Numbered from the stretch's first letter, positions 17,662 to 28,428 are shown. The stretch is 64,000 bases of DNA from CAWFLT01 sp963816795 (GCA_963816795.1 CAWFLT010000012.1:248001-312000); one strand, 5' to 3'. The notes: generated by a model from the sequence alone, not told the origin. A program made the numbers and translations.

Positions 17662-18883
17662 TCATACCTCTCTCGACCGCGATCGCCATCCCCAGACCGC
17701 CGCTCACGCACAGCGTCGCGAGCCCGCGCCGCGCGCCGCGACGCGCCATCTCGTACAGCAGCGTCACGAGAATGCGCGTGCCGGTGGCGCCGATCGGGTG
17801 GCCGAGCGCGATCGCGCCGCCGTTGACGTTCAGGCGTTCGCGATCGATCGGGAGATCGCTCAGCACGGCCAGCACCTGCGGCGCGAACGCCTCGTTCAGC
17901 TCGACCAGATCGAAGTCGTCGAGCGCCAGCCCCGTGCGCGCCAGCAGCTTGCGCACCGCCGGCACCGGGCCGATGCCCATGATGCGCGGATCGACGCCGG
18001 CCGTCGCCCAGCCGACGATGCGCGCCGAGCGGCGTGCAGGCCGCGGCGAGCCGCTTCGTCCTCGCTCGCGAGCACGACCGCGGCGCCGCCGTCGGTGATG
18101 CCCGACGACGTCCCGGCCGTGATGATGCCCGCCTGCCCGTCGACCGGCTCGAAGACCGAGCGGCAGCTTGCGCAGCGCCTCGATCGTCGTCCCGGCGCGC
18201 GGATGCTCGTCGGTCGTGAGCTCGACGGCCTTGCCCTTTGCGTCGAGGCCCGGCGCCGGCGTGATCTCGTCGGCGAAGCGGCCGGCAGCGATCGCGGCTT
18301 CTGCGCGGCTGCTGGCTCTCGAGCGCGTAGTGCGTCCGACTCCTCGCGCGTGATGCCGTACTGCGCGCGCCAGCACCTCGGCCGTCTGCCCCATCAGGAG
18401 GTTGCGACAGCGGACAGAAGAACCCGTCGCGATACATCGCGTCGACGAGCGCGAAGTTGCCCATCTTGTGGCCCCAGCGCGCGTCCTCGCTGTCGACGAG
18501 GTACGGCATGCGGCTCATCGACTCGATGCCGCCGGCGAGGACGATGTTCGACTGGCCGGTCAGAATGGCCTGCGCGCCGAGCGCGACGGTCTGCAGACCG
18601 GACGCGCAGGCCTGATTGATGGTCTGTGCGGGAACGTCGTCCGGCAGGCCGGCGCGGCGGCCGACCTGGCGCGCCGGATTGGGACCGGAGCCGGCCTGAC
18701 GCCCGTGACCGATGAGGACTTCGTCGACGTCGCGCCGGCCCGACGCCGGCGCGCTCGAGCGCGGCGCGCGCCGCGCGCGCGCCGAGCTCGGCCGGATGCG
18801 TGTTGCGCAGCGTGCCGCCGTAGCGGCCAATGGGAGTGCGCGCGGCGCCGAGGATGACGACCGCAGGCGACGCAGGGACGCAT
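17662..18883 (-). CDS. Second acetyl-CoA acetyltransferase, heavily frameshifted
   Basis: A second thiolase, distinct from the one at 15413-16593. It retains the N-terminal VVILGAARTPIGRYGG, the Cys motif INQACASGLQTV, GGIESMSRMPYL, the His motif GGAIALGHPIGATGT and the C-terminal Cys motif CVSGGLGMAIAVER. At least seven frame changes lie between 17670 and 18870. The start is uncertain; ATG 18883 is nearest. The end is placed at tga 17662-17664 assuming one more indel, 10 bp before the GTG of the dehydrogenase gene. Confidence 0.75.
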
Positions 18884-18908
18884 CCCTCGAGTATACAACG
18901 CTGGCGCC

Positions 18909-19983
18909 TTACTTGACCGCGCGGACGGCGCTCGCAGTCTCGCGCCGACGCTCGATGGCGTGAGCGCTCCGGCCGTGGCCCGTGGCTGGCCGGCAAAGCC
19001 GCTCAGCACGTCGAGCACTTCCGGCGAGACGGCGAAGGACAAGCGTGACGGTCTTGCCCGCGCCGCCGACCTGCAGCGAGTTCAGCACGGCGTTGGCACG
19101 CTGATCCTGGCCGGCCACCAGCCGCCCAGCGGCGAGCGCGCCGCTCAGCACGGCCTCGCAGGTCCTGTGCGGCCTGCTCGTCGCGCGCCTCGGCGCGCAG
19201 CGTGCCGTTGACGCCGCCGTTGACGTGCGCGCTGACGGCGACGTGCTGCACCGCCGGCAGTGTGCGCCTTGATCTCGATCGGGCAGGCTGGCATGCTTCG
19301 AGAACGACGTCGAAACGGCCGACGACCCAGGCGTTGGCGCCGCCGCGCACGTCGTTCACGAGCTTCATCAACTCGGCGTTCGTGCGAGATGTCGGTCTTC
19401 GTGCCGGGCCGGTCAATCGCCTGCCGGACGCTGGCCGCGTCGCCGAGGGCCAGGAGGCCAGGCTCGAGAAACGCCACCGCCGGACGGCGGACGCCTTCGG
19501 GCGCCGGCTGCCCCTCAGCCACCGCATGGTGGTCGCCGGTCATCAGCAGCATCCGCTTGCCCTTGTAGTCCTCGGCCGTCGCGCCGTGCTGGACCGCCGT
19601 CGTCTCGATCTGGCCGTCGTTGAACCGGCCGCGCACCAGGACCAGGGCGCCGCCCTTGGAGGGCTCGCCCCCGGTAAAGCCGGCGACGACGACGTCGATG
19701 TCGCGCTCGATGTCGACGCCCGAGCTCGCCCTGGAGCTCGTCCTTGCCTTCGCCGGTCGGCAGCACCTCGCGGAGCTTCTGGCGGAACTCCGAGCTCATG
19801 ATGGTCGCGGACATCGGCGTAGGCCACAGCCGTCGCGTCGGCCGGCAGTAGGCCAGCTCGGCGTCCTGCGATGCCGCGCCGAACGACAGGCCGCCGTTGT
19901 GAGAAGGCCACCAGCCCGGTGCCCAGACCGACGGCGACGACCAGGGCGGAACCGACAAGGAAATAGCGGGTGCGCTGGGTCAT
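18909..19983 (-). CDS. Membrane-anchored protein of unknown function, frameshifted
   Basis: About 350 residues. One N-terminal transmembrane helix (MTQRTRYFLVGSALVVAVGLG) is followed by a long extracytoplasmic region with DATAVAYADV, MSSEFRQKLREVLP, GRFNDGQIETTA, FLEPGLLALGDAASVRQAID and LMKLVNDVRGGANAWVVGRFD. The pattern suggests a two-part mixed alpha/beta protein that I cannot place in a named family with confidence. Start ATG 19983. More than six indels disrupt it. It lies between thiolase and ABC genes on the same strand, but the gaps do not prove an operon. Confidence 0.6.
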
Positions 19984-20111
19984 GCGGCAACCTCTATCCA
20001 ATTATACGGATATACGGTCCGGGGTTCCGAAGCGCGGCTTAGCGGCGGAGGCCCGAGGGTGGTGCCCAGCCAGATAGGCTTCCGAGCCTCCGGCTACGCC
20101 CAGGCCCGGTC

Positions 20112-20955
20112 CTACTGCTCGAGCACGTATTCCCGCTTCGCCACGTCCGGGCCGCCAGCCAGAGGCAAACCACCTCGATGACGGTGATCCAGAACAGGCA
20201 TCTCGGTCAGGCTCGGGGTCTCCCGGAACAGCTCCTGAAAGAGGCTCAGCGGCGAGTCGTTGGGCATCGCGTGCGGGCACGAGGCCCTGCAGGTAGAAGG
20301 CCACCGTCAGCCGCTTCAGGTTGCCCGGGAGGACCATGACCAGCGTTTCCCAGCCGAGCACGAAGATCAGCCCGACCAGCAGCGGCCGCTTGAGCGCCGC
20401 GCCGACCAGGGCGAAGACGGCGCCGTAGACGGCCAGGCCGAGGGCGAGCAGGCCCAGGTCCTTCGGCCAGGTCGCAGGAAGCTCGCCCCCAGGCTGCCGC
20501 CGATCGGCACGATCAGCAGCCAGACGATCACGACCGACGGCAGGACGACGAAGATCGTGCAGACCAGGTAGGCGAGGTACTTGCCGAGCAGGACCGCGCC
20601 GCGCGGAATCGGCCGCGTGAACAGATAGGTGATCGTCTTGTCCTCGACTTCGTCGGCGATGAGCGACGTGCCGTAGAACACGCCGAGCACGGGAACGCTG
20701 AACCGGACGAAGAGCACCCAGATCATCAGGCCGAAGATGCATCGGGCCGGTGCAGCGGACTGTTCACGCATGAATCGGCGCGCCCGAGCTCGACGAGCGA
20801 CCGGATGACGAGCGACAGCGAGCACGGGCACGCCGACGACCAGCGCCATGAACACGGTGCGGCGCGACCAGAGCATCTCGCCGAGCGACAGATCGAACAC
20901 GCGCAGCGCGGCGTAGAGGAACCCGGGCGACGCCGCGTGCTGGTCGCTCCGTCAT
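20112..20955 (-). CDS. ABC-2 type transporter permease, frameshifted
   Basis: Integral membrane permease of about 280 residues. Recognisable pieces: FDLSLGEMLWSRRTVFMALVVGVPVLA, then FYGTSLIADEVEDKTITYLFTRP (the typical ABC-2 'type of membrane split' motif), several hydrophobic helices, and a C-terminal KREYVLEQ. The start ATG 20955 overlaps the stop of the ATPase gene (ATGA), showing coupling. The transported molecule is unknown. Indels near 20160, 20470, 20745 and 20810. Confidence 0.75.
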
Positions 20956-21885
20956 GTCTTCACCAGGTACTTGAACACGGCCTGCAGGTTGTCGTCGGGC
21001 GACGTCACTTCTTCCACGGCGCCGCACGCGCCGCTCGCGACGAGCGTCGGTGAGGCTGGCCGTAGAACTCGTCGGGCTTCGCCGGTCTCGACGACGACCG
21101 CGCCCGGCTCGAAGCGCATGCTGATCACGTCGGCGCGCGTCGAGGAACTCGCGCGCCAGGCCGCGCGGATCGCTCGGCGCGGATGTACACCGTGTGCGGA
21201 TGCGTGTCGATGAGATCGCGAATCTGGTGGACGTTGCCTTCGGCCAGGATCCGGCCGTTGTTGATCAGCAGGATGTTCGACGTCATCGATTCGATCTCGT
21301 GCAGGATGTGGCTCGAGACGAGGATGCTCTTGCCCTGCTTCGCCCACTCGCGAATCATCCGCATCGTCTTGCGGCGGCCCATCGGATCCATGCCCGACAG
21401 CGGCTCGTCGAGGATCAGCAGCTCGGGATCGTGCACGAGCGCCTGCGCGAGCTTGACGCGCTGACGCATGCCCTTGCTGTAGGCGCCGATCCGCTTGCTC
21501 GGCGGCGTCCATGCAGATCGACGGTCGTCAGCGCGCGTTCGGCCGCGGCCTTGGCCTCCGCTTCGCTCGTAGCCGTTCAGGCGGACGAGCGCCGTCACCC
21601 ACTCCAGGCCGGTCATCCGGTCGTAGAACGCGTCCTGCTCGGGACAGAACCCGATGCGGAAGAAGAGCTTCGGGTTGCCCCAGATCGGCTCGCCGAGCAC
21701 CTTGACGTCGCCCTTGCTCGGCGGAGCTGACCGGTGATGAGCTTCATGAACGTGCTCTTGCCGGCGCCGTTCGGCCCGAGCAGGCCGGTGATGCCGGGCG
21801 GCACGCTGACGGTGACGTCGTTCAGGCCGATGACCTGGCCGTACCACTTCGAGAGGTGCTCGGCGGTGAGGATCGGCGCGCTCAC
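20952..21885 (-). CDS. ABC transporter ATP-binding protein, frameshifted
   Basis: ATPase with Walker A GLLGPNGAGKSTFMK, signature-like SKGMRQRVKLAQALVHDP, Walker B LLILDEPLSGMDP and switch His in VSSHILHEIE. A C-terminal regulatory segment follows (DVISMRFEPGAVVVETGEA). GTG start at 21885, overlapping the end of the upstream permease. Its stop TGA overlaps the next permease's ATG. Forms the second half of a duplicated ATPase/permease module. Frameshifts near 21725, 21565, 21510 and 21175. Confidence 0.85.
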
Positions 21886-22741
21886 GACGACCACCTCGAC
21901 GCCGCGCACGCGCCGCTCGAGCACGGAGATCGAGACGCACGACCAGCCCGACCAGCACGAGCACCGAGACGATCACCGGCGTGTCGTAGCGCGGCGTCTG
22001 CCGGAACATCACGTCGGTGACGTTCTCGAGATTCGCGCGTGATCGACACCCAGGCGACGCGCGTCGAGCCGGTGATGCACGCGAAGCACGCCGAAGATCG
22101 CTTCGGTGAAGAAGATCGCGCCGGTGTAGAGAATCGCGACGTAGCGCGTGCTCTTCGACAGCGACGACAGCGCCAGCATCGCGAACGACGCGACGATGAC
22201 ACGCGGAGCAGGCACGCCAGCACGACCGCCGGAATCACGTAGAGGTTGTTGCGCAGGAACTCGAGGCTGCCCGAAAAGCAGCACCTGCAGCAGGATCAGC
22301 AGCAGCGCCGGCAGCGAGCGTGACGAACAGCAGGAACGTCACGAGAATCGCGAGCTTGCCGCCGATGTACTCCATCCGCAGCAGCGGCTTCGACAGATAG
22401 ATCTGCAGCGCGTTGGCGCGCCGGTCGGCGGCGATCAGCCCGGCGCCGACGAAGACCGTGACGAAGAAGATGAAGAAGCCCTGCTGTTCGACGAACTGCA
22501 TGAACATCTCGCGTCGACCGGCACGACCTGCGCCGGCCTGTCGGATACATCGTCACGACGTAGATCTGGACGGTGCGGACGATGAACGGAATCCAGGCGA
22601 CGAGCAGCAGCGCCGAGGAACGCCTTGCGCGCCAGCATGCGTGCGGATGCCCGTGCGCGGCGATGACCGCCCACGACTCGGCCGAGCGGCTGGCGCTGTG
22701 CCCGCGTAGCGGCGGTAGCTCTGATCGTGAATCGGGCTCAT
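21882..22741 (-). CDS. ABC-2 type transporter permease, frameshifted
   Basis: Membrane permease beginning MSPIHDQSYRRY at ATG 22741. Hydrophobic helices include LLLVAWIPFIVRTVQIYVV, GFFIFFVTVFVGAGLIAADR and SKSTRYVAILYTGAIFFTEAIFGV; the SKPLLRMEYIGGK segment is typical of this permease family. The start overlaps the stop of the preceding ATPase (ATGA). The C terminus (LERRVRGVEVVV) runs into the GTG of the next ATPase in the given sequence; an indel probably hides its stop, so the end is approximate. Many indels. Confidence 0.75.
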
Positions 22742-23683
22742 GCCTCGCCAATCGCCCGCGCGAACACGTCTTCGAGCGTCGGCACGCTCGCGCGCAGGTG
22801 CCGCACCTGCGCGCCGGCGCCGGCGCGCAATCTCGCAGATGCGCCGCTGATCCTCGCCCGCGCGGCCCCGATGCGCCGCGGCACGAAGACGCGCATCACG
22901 TCTTCGTCGGTCTCCTGGCACTCCATGCCGGCGCCGGTCAGCGCGGCGATGAACGGCGCGAGCGTCGCCCTTGACGCGCACTTCGAACACGCGCCCGGCC
23001 GGCCCCTTCAGCTGATCGATCGAGCCCGACGGCGGCGACCGCGCCCTTGTCGAGCACGACGACGTGATCGCAGGTGTATTCGACGTCGGGCAGCAGGTGC
23101 GACGACAGGATCAGATCGACGCCCTTGTTGTGCGCCAGATCGCGGATGAGCTCGAGCATCTCGTCGCGGCCCTTCGGATCCATGCCGTTGGTCGGCTCGT
23201 CGAGAAACAGCAGATCGGGATCGTGCACGAGCGCCTGCGCCAGCTTGATGCGCTGCTTCATGCCCGTCGAGTACGTCTCGACGTTGCGGTAGCGCGCCTC
23301 GCCGAGGCCGACGTAGTACAGGACTTCGTGCGCGCGCTGCATCGCGTCGGCCTTGCGGCAGGCCGGCCAGCTGGCCGCAGTAGGCGACGAACGTCACGGC
23401 GTTCATGCCGGGAATGTGGCCGTCGTTCTCCGGCATGTAGCCGAGCCGCGCGCGCACTTCGAGCGGCCGCTCGGCCACGTTCAGGCCGAGCACTTCGAGC
23501 CGGCCGGACTTGCGGCGGAATGAAGCCGAGCAGCGACTTGAGCATCGTGCTCTTGCCGGCGCCGTTCGGGCCGAGCAGGCCCACCGCGCCCTTCGGAAAC
23601 GACGCGCTCACGTCGCGCAGCGCGGCGTTCTTGCCGTAGACGACGCTGACGTGGTCGAGGACGACGGACGACGTCTGCATCAT
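22738..23683 (-). CDS. ABC transporter ATP-binding protein, frameshifted
   Basis: First gene of the four-gene ABC cluster on the minus strand. Walker A GLLGPNGAGKSTMLKSLLG, signature region YSTGMKQRIKLAQALVHDP, Walker B LLFLDEPTNGMDPKG, switch His in SSHLLPDVEYTCD. The C-terminal PTLEDVFARAIGEA is typical of ABC-2 exporter ATPases. Start ATG 23683 (MMQTSS). Stop overlaps the next ATG. Frameshifts near 23520, 23360, 23030, 22968 and around 22830-22870. The cluster order ATPase-permease-ATPase-permease suggests two related exporters or one four-subunit exporter. Confidence 0.85.
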
Positions 23684-23694
23684 GCAGTGTCCAG

Positions 23695-24330
23695 TTACGG
23701 ACTGCGAAACGATATACGGAACGTCAGCGCCCAGCGGTTCGTGAGTCTACGACGTGCCGCGTCAGCGCCCAGCTCGTCGGCCCGTTCGCGCAGGAACCCG
23801 ATCACGTTCGTGATGTGCTCTCGAGCGGCAGGCCCATCTCCTCGGCGCCCTTCCGCAGATCCTCGCGCGGCACGGCGCGCGCGAACGCCTTGTCCTTCAT
23901 CCGCTTGATGACCGACGACGCCTCGAGATCGAGGACGCTCTTCGACGGCCGCACGAGCGCCGCGGCGGTGACGAAGCCCGCCAGCTCGTCGCAGGCGAAC
24001 AGCGTCTTCTCGAGCGCGGCTCTCGCGCGTGACGCCGCGAGTAGTCGGCGTGCGACAGAATCGCGCGCGTCACCCACTCCGGATAGCCGAGCGCCTTCAG
24101 AATCTCGACGCCGCGATACGGATGGTTCTCGCGGTCGGGATACTTCTCGTAGTCGAAGTCGTGGACGAGCGCGACGAAGCCCCACGCGTCCTCGTCCTCG
24201 CCCCACATCGCGCGCGTAGCCGCGCACCGCCGCCTCGACGCGCGAGCAGGTGCTTGCGCAGGCTCTCGCTCTGCACGTGTTCGGTGACGAGCGCCCAGGC
24301 GCGCTCGCGCGACAGCATCGGATCGGTCAT
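23695..24330 (-). CDS. HD-domain hydrolase (COG2316-like), frameshifted
   Basis: About 210 residues. HD-superfamily metal site: ALVHDFDYEKYPDRENHPYRG, preceded by MTDPMLSRERAWALV...SLRKHLLA and followed by WVTRAILSHADY and ACDELAGFVTAAALVRPSK. This pattern fits the predicted hydrolases of COG2316; the physiological substrate is unknown. Start ATG 24330, C terminus ...RWALTFRISFRSP. Indels near 24215, 24045 and 23820. Confidence 0.8.
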
Positions 24331-24336
24331 CGTTCT

Positions 24337-24840
24337 TCAATGGCGTGGGACTCCATCCGACGCCTCGGCCAGCGCCATGGCGAGCGCTTCGGCGCTTCAG
24401 TCTATCGCGGCTCGCGCGCATCGTCACGGCACGGGCGATCACGTCGCGCGCCTTGCCGACCAGATCGTACGGCGCGAGGGCGGCAGGTCGGCCAGAACGG
24501 CGTCGCGACATCGCCGCCAGCGGCGAGCGTGCCGCCGCGCACCGGCACAGATAGTCGACGAGCACGAAGTGATAGCGCACGCGCCCGTCGTCGTCGCAGC
24601 AGGATGCGATCGAACACTTCGACGACCGGACCGACGTCGACGTGCAGCCCGGTCTCTTCGAGCATCTCGCGCGCGACGCCGGCTTCGAGCGACTCGCCGA
24701 GCTCGAGCATGCCGCCCGGCAGGCTCCACTGCCCCGCCAGCGGCTCGTGCCGGCGCTTGACGAGCACGACGCGCGCCGTCGTCGACGAAGATGACGGCGC
24801 CGACGCCGACCAGCGGCCGCGACGGATACCGGCCGCTCAG
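24337..24840 (-). CDS. Nudix hydrolase, frameshifted
   Basis: Complete Nudix box: GGMLELGESLEAGVAREMLEETG (GX5EX7REXXEEXG), preceded by RPLVGVGAVIF and VKRRHEPLAGQWSLP as in the ADP-ribose pyrophosphatase-like branch. The end is best read as ...EALAMALAEASDGVPRH followed by tga at 24337-24339. No normal start codon is visible; CTG 24840, which overlaps the TGA of the upstream gene, is the best position, or an indel has destroyed the start. Indels near 24785, 24595 and 24475. Confidence 0.78.
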
Positions 24841-25261
24841 ACGCCGGCCGCGGCCGTCAGGACGCGGTCGACGCGCACGTCGTCGCGCGATCGCTGCGAT
24901 GCCGCGCGGATCAGGCCGTCTTCGATCCAGAAGTGCGAGTAGCCGACGCTGCGCGCGGAGCGCTCGCCGCGCCGGCGCGCGTCACGACGCGTCGCCATTC
25001 CGCGCGCACCCAGCCCCAGCCCGTCTCGATGCCGGCGATGCGCGTGACGTCGCACGCGATGGCCGCCGGGCAGCGCGCCCGCGCACGCGCGAAGCTCGCG
25101 CGCCCAGGCGTCGCGCGACCGCGTCGCGGCCGTCGATACGTCGGCGTCGTCTCAGGAACACGTGCTCGGTGACGCGCACTCCGGGTGGTACGAGGCCGCG
25201 ATCGACCGATCCGACTGGTCGACCGGCGTTCAGCGGCGCGGAACAAGGCTCGCAGCGACAT
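24837..25261 (-). CDS. Small protein of unknown function, possibly SnoaL/NTF2-like, heavily frameshifted
   Basis: Fragments that read well are MSLRALFRAAERR, LVPPGVRVTEHVFLRRRR, IDGRDAVARRLGARAS, RIAGIETGWGWVRAEWRRVVTRAG and RSVGYSHFWIEDGLIRAASQRS, ending AAAGV. A 'HFxIEDGxI' strand is common in SnoaL/NTF2 folds but is too little to assign it. About 140 residues once the indels are bridged. Lies between yjbQ and the Nudix gene on the same strand. Confidence 0.5.
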
Positions 25262-25277
25262 CCATCGGGTCGGTCAC

Positions 25278-25693
25278 TCACTCGCCCATCACCTTCACGA
25301 CCACGCGCTTGCGCCGCTGGCCGTCGAACTCGGCGTAGAAGACCTGCTCCCACGGTCCGAGGTCGAGCTTGCCCGCGGTGATCGGCACGCATCACCTGAT
25401 GCCCCATGATCGTGCGCTTGAGGTGCGCGTCGGCGTTGTCTTCGCCGGTCTGGTGATGACGGTACGGCAGGCCCGCCGGCGCCAGCTTCTCGAGCCACTC
25501 CTGGAAGTCGCCGATGAGCCCGTCCTCCCAGTCGTTCACGTAGACGCGCGGCGGTGATGTGCATCGCCGACACGAGCACCATGCCTTCGCGCACGCCGCT
25601 CTCCGCCACGATCTCGGCGACCTCGTCGGTGATGCGGACGAATTCCTGCCGCTCCTTCGTCTCGAACCAGAGGTAGTCGGTGTGGACGCTCAT
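25278..25693 (-). CDS. YjbQ/UPF0047 family protein, frameshifted
   Basis: About 138 residues: MSVHTDYLWFETKERQEFV, MVLVSAMHITA, VNDWEDGLIGDFQEWLEKLAP, HLKRTIMGHQVM, LDLGPWEQVFYAEFDGQRRK, KVMGE. These are the conserved segments of the YjbQ family, annotated as secondary thiamine-phosphate synthase in some organisms. ATG 25693 follows the end of tsaD directly; the two are in the same frame with no stop between them in this sequence. Indels near 25390 and 25550. Confidence 0.85.
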
Positions 25694-26845
25694 TGGTCGC
25701 TGCCCTGAGATCGCCATCGTGGCCATCGCATTGAAGTCGAGCGGCGACGTCTCGCCGCGCTCGAGCCGGCGCAGGCCGGCGGCGGCGATCATCGCGGCGT
25801 TGTCGGTCGACAGCGCCAGCGACGGAATGAACACCGGCACCCCTTCGCGCTCGCCGCGCGCGGCGGCGTCGCGGCGCAGCCGGCTGTTGGCCGACACGCC
25901 GCCGGCAATGCCGATGCTGCGCGCGCCGAGCCAGCCGCGCCGCCTCGAACGTGCGATCGACGAGCGACTCGACCACGACGCGCTGGAAACTCGCGCAGAA
26001 ATCGGCGACCTCCTGACGGCGTCGAGCGGCCCGGCATCGGTCGGCACGGTGCAGCCCGGTCGCGACCGGCACGCCGCGCTCCTGACAGAGTGGCGAACGA
26101 CGGCGGTCTTCGAGACCGGAAAAACTGAACTCCGCGAGCGTGCTGCGCCTGCCGGCGGACACGGCGCCGCAGATCCGGTCGGCAGCGCGTTGCGATCCGG
26201 CGTGCGTGAACCGCGGCCGCGGCAGCTCCACCGCGTCGTCGCGGCCCTCTCGCGCCAGCCGGTCGATGGCCGGACCGCCCGGATAGCCGAGGCCGAGCAG
26301 CCGCGCGACCTTGTCGTACGCCTCGCCGGCCGCATCGTCTCGCGTCCGGCCGACCAGCCGATACACGCCGGGCTCCGGCACGAGATACAGGCTCGTGTGG
26401 CCGCCCGAGACGACGAGGACCGCCGCGGGCAGCGGAATCGGCGCCGTGTTCCAGAAAGATCGATTCGATGTGCCCGGCCAGATGATGGACGGCGACGATC
26501 GGCTTGCCGAGCGCCGCGGCCGCGGCCTTCGCGAACGAGACGCCGACGAGCAGCGACCCGACGAGGCCCGGCCCCTGCGTCACCGCGATCGCGTCGATGT
26601 CCGGCCAATCGACGCCGGCGTCCGCCAGCGCGCGCTCGACGACGCCGCAGATGTCGCGCACGTGCTGGCGCGACGCGATCTCCGGGACGACGCCGCCCCA
26701 CTCGCGGTGGATTTCGACCTGCGAGGCGATCACGTTCGAGGCGATCCGCCAGGGCTGCGCCGGATCGCCCGGTCGTCGACACGACGGCCGCCGCGGTCTC
26801 GTCGCACGACGTCTCGATGCCGAGGATCCGTTCATCAGCCTCATC
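25690..26845 (-). CDS. tsaD: tRNA threonylcarbamoyladenosine synthase subunit TsaD, frameshifted
   Basis: TsaD works with TsaB and TsaE to make t6A37 in tRNAs reading ANN codons. Seen: ERILGIETSCDETAAAVV, SRQHVRDICGVVERAL, ITQGPGLVGSLLVG-type segment (AVTQGPGLVGSLLVG), metal ligands HHLAGHIES, VLVVSGGHTSLYLV, KVARLLGLGYPGGPAIDRLA, AGGVSANSRLR and STDNAAMIAAAGLRRL. The start is uncertain because the frame is open into mtnA; an ATG lies near 26838. At the 3' end the frame runs straight into yjbQ. A hidden TGA overlapping the yjbQ ATG (ATGA) appears if one base is corrected. Confidence 0.88.
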
Positions 26846-27884
26846 GCGAACAGCCGCGCGCAGGCTCTCCGGATACGGCGGCCGGGCGATGCCCTTCTCG
26901 GTGATGATGCCGGCGACCAGGCGGTGCCGGCGTGACGTCGAAGCCGGATTCCAGACGCTGGCGCCTTCGGGCGCGATGCGCGTCGAGCCGAGATGCGTCA
27001 TCTCGCGCGCGTTGCGCTGCTCGATCGGAATCGCGGCGCCGTCGGCGGTCTCGAGATCGATCGTCGAGAGCGGCGCCGCGACGTAGAACGGCACGCCGTG
27101 CGCGTGCGCCATCATCGCGACGGTGTAGGTCCCGATCTTGTTGGCGACGTCGCCGTTGGCGGCGATGCGATCGGCGCCGACGACGACGAAGTCGATGTCG
27201 CCGCGCTGCATCAGCGGCCCCGCCATGCTCTCGGTGATGACCGTGGTCGGCACGTTGTCGCGCACCAGCTCCCAGGCCGTCAGCCGCGCGCCCTGCAGGA
27301 ACGGCCGCGTCTCGTCGGCGAACACCTGCGTGACTTTGCCGCTGCTCGGCGGCGGCGCGAATCACGCCGAGCGCGGTGCCGTAGCCGGCCGTCGCCAGCG
27401 CGCCGGCGTTGCAGTGCGTCAGGATCCGCGCGTTCTCCGGCACGACGTCGGCGCCGAACCGGCCCATCGCCCGGCAGCTCTCGACGTCTTCGTCGTGAAT
27501 CGCGTGGGCCTCCCGCTCGAGCGGCGCCTTGAGCTCCTCGACCGACTCGCCGGCCTGGACGCCGGCGGCGAAGGACCGCTTCATCCGCGCGATCGCCCAG
27601 AACAGATTCACGGCCGTCGGCCGCGTCGCCGCCATCAGATCGCACAACTTGTTGAACTCGACGGCGAACTGTTTCGTGCCCTGCGCCTTGCTCTGCGCAT
27701 GCCCGAGCGCGATGCCCATCGCCGCCGCGACGCCAATCGCCGGCGCGCCGCGAATCACCATCGTCTTGATCGCGCGCGCGACTTCGGCGGCGGTCTTGCA
27801 GTGAACGTAGACTTCCTGGCCCGGCAGCTTGCGCTGATCGATCATCACGACCGCGTCGGTCTGCCATTCAATCGTCGGCAACAT
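26841..27884 (-). CDS. mtnA: S-methyl-5-thioribose-1-phosphate isomerase
   Basis: Methionine-salvage isomerase converting methylthioribose-1-phosphate to methylthioribulose-1-phosphate. ATG 27884 gives MLPTIEWQTDAVVMIDQRKLPGQ. The catalytic Cys is in THCNAGALATAGYGTALG, the catalytic Asp region in VVVGADRIAANGDVANKIGT, and VIRGAPAIGVAAA is also present. Indels near 27350 and 26935. No other methionine-salvage genes are adjacent; it shares a strand with tsaD and yjbQ. Confidence 0.92.
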   Translation of the reverse strand: MLPTIEWQTDAVVMIDQRKLPGQEVYVHCKTAAEVARAIKTMVIRGAPAIGVAAAMGIALGHAQSKAQGTKQFAVEFNKLCDLMAATRPTAVNLFWAIARMKRSFAAGVQAGESVEELKAPLEREAHAIHDEDVESCRAMGRFGADVVPENARILTHCNAGALATAGYGTALGVIRAAAEQRQSHAGVRRRDAAVPAGRAADGLGAGARQRADHGHHREHGGAADAARRHRLRRRRRRSHRRQRRRRQQDRDLHRRDDGARARRAVLRRGAALDDRSRDRRRRRDSDRAAQRARDDASRLDAHRARRRQRLESGFDVTPAPPGRRHHHREGHRPAAVSGEPARGCSR

Positions 27885-27948
27885 CAGACGATCATACTTC
27901 GCCAGTGACGGGCACGTGGCTCAGGACGGGTTGCCTACTTTTTTGATG

Positions 27949-27998
27949 GCGCGGGGCCCCACCCCCGCGCTCGGGCCCGCACCGCGTTGCGGTGCGGG
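27949..27998. repeat. GC-hairpin element copy plus second hairpin
   Basis: 27949-27970 carries the shared core GCGGGGCCCCACCCCCGC. It is followed by a perfect 10-bp stem 27976-27985/27989-27998 (cccgcaccgc, loop gtt). It lies in the 144-bp gap between cdd and mtnA, with a six-t run at 27939-27944, and could terminate leftward transcription of the nucleoside-salvage operon. Confidence 0.75.
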
Positions 27999-28028
27999 GT
28001 GTCATCTTCCTTAAGTGGCGACGGGACT

Positions 28029-28428
28029 CTACGTCAGCAGCCGCCCATCGAACGGCAGCGGGAGCAGGTCGCGCATCTGGTGCCGGCCGTGATGTCGGTG
28101 AGATTCGCCATCACGACGGGAATGTCGCCGCAGTACTCCCAGAGCAGTTGGCGGCAGGGACCACAGGGCGGCGTCGGCTCGGCGGTGTCGGCGACGACGG
28201 CGATGGCCGCGAACTCGCGCTCGCCTTCGGACAAGCGCTTTCAGCAGCGCGACGCGTTCGGCGCAGACGGTCAGGCCGTACGACGCGTTCTCGACGTTGC
28301 AGCCGCCGATACACTCGTCCGCCGGTCGTGAGCAGCGCGGCGCCGACCTTGAAGTTCGAGTACGGCGCGATCGCGCGAAGCCGGGCCTCGCGCGCGGCGG
28401 CGACGAGCGCGTCGTCAGAGACGGTCAA
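28029..28428 (-). CDS. cdd: Cytidine deaminase, frameshifted
   Basis: About 132 residues. Zinc-site motifs: CAERVALLKAL (the Cys/His-Ala-Glu element) and CGPCRQLLWEY, preceded by APYSNFKVGAALLTTGG and GGCNVENASYGLTV. Converts cytidine/deoxycytidine to uridine/deoxyuridine. A TTG start at 28428 inside the end of the phosphorylase gene gives the expected N terminus (MTVSDDALVAAARE). With one indel corrected it ends ...DGRLLT and a tag at 28029-28031. Indels near 28320, 28235 and 28075. Confidence 0.85.

Noticed and set aside
24837..25261. Firm assignment of the small frameshifted gene to the SnoaL family
   Set aside because: One strand motif only; too many indels to judge the fold.
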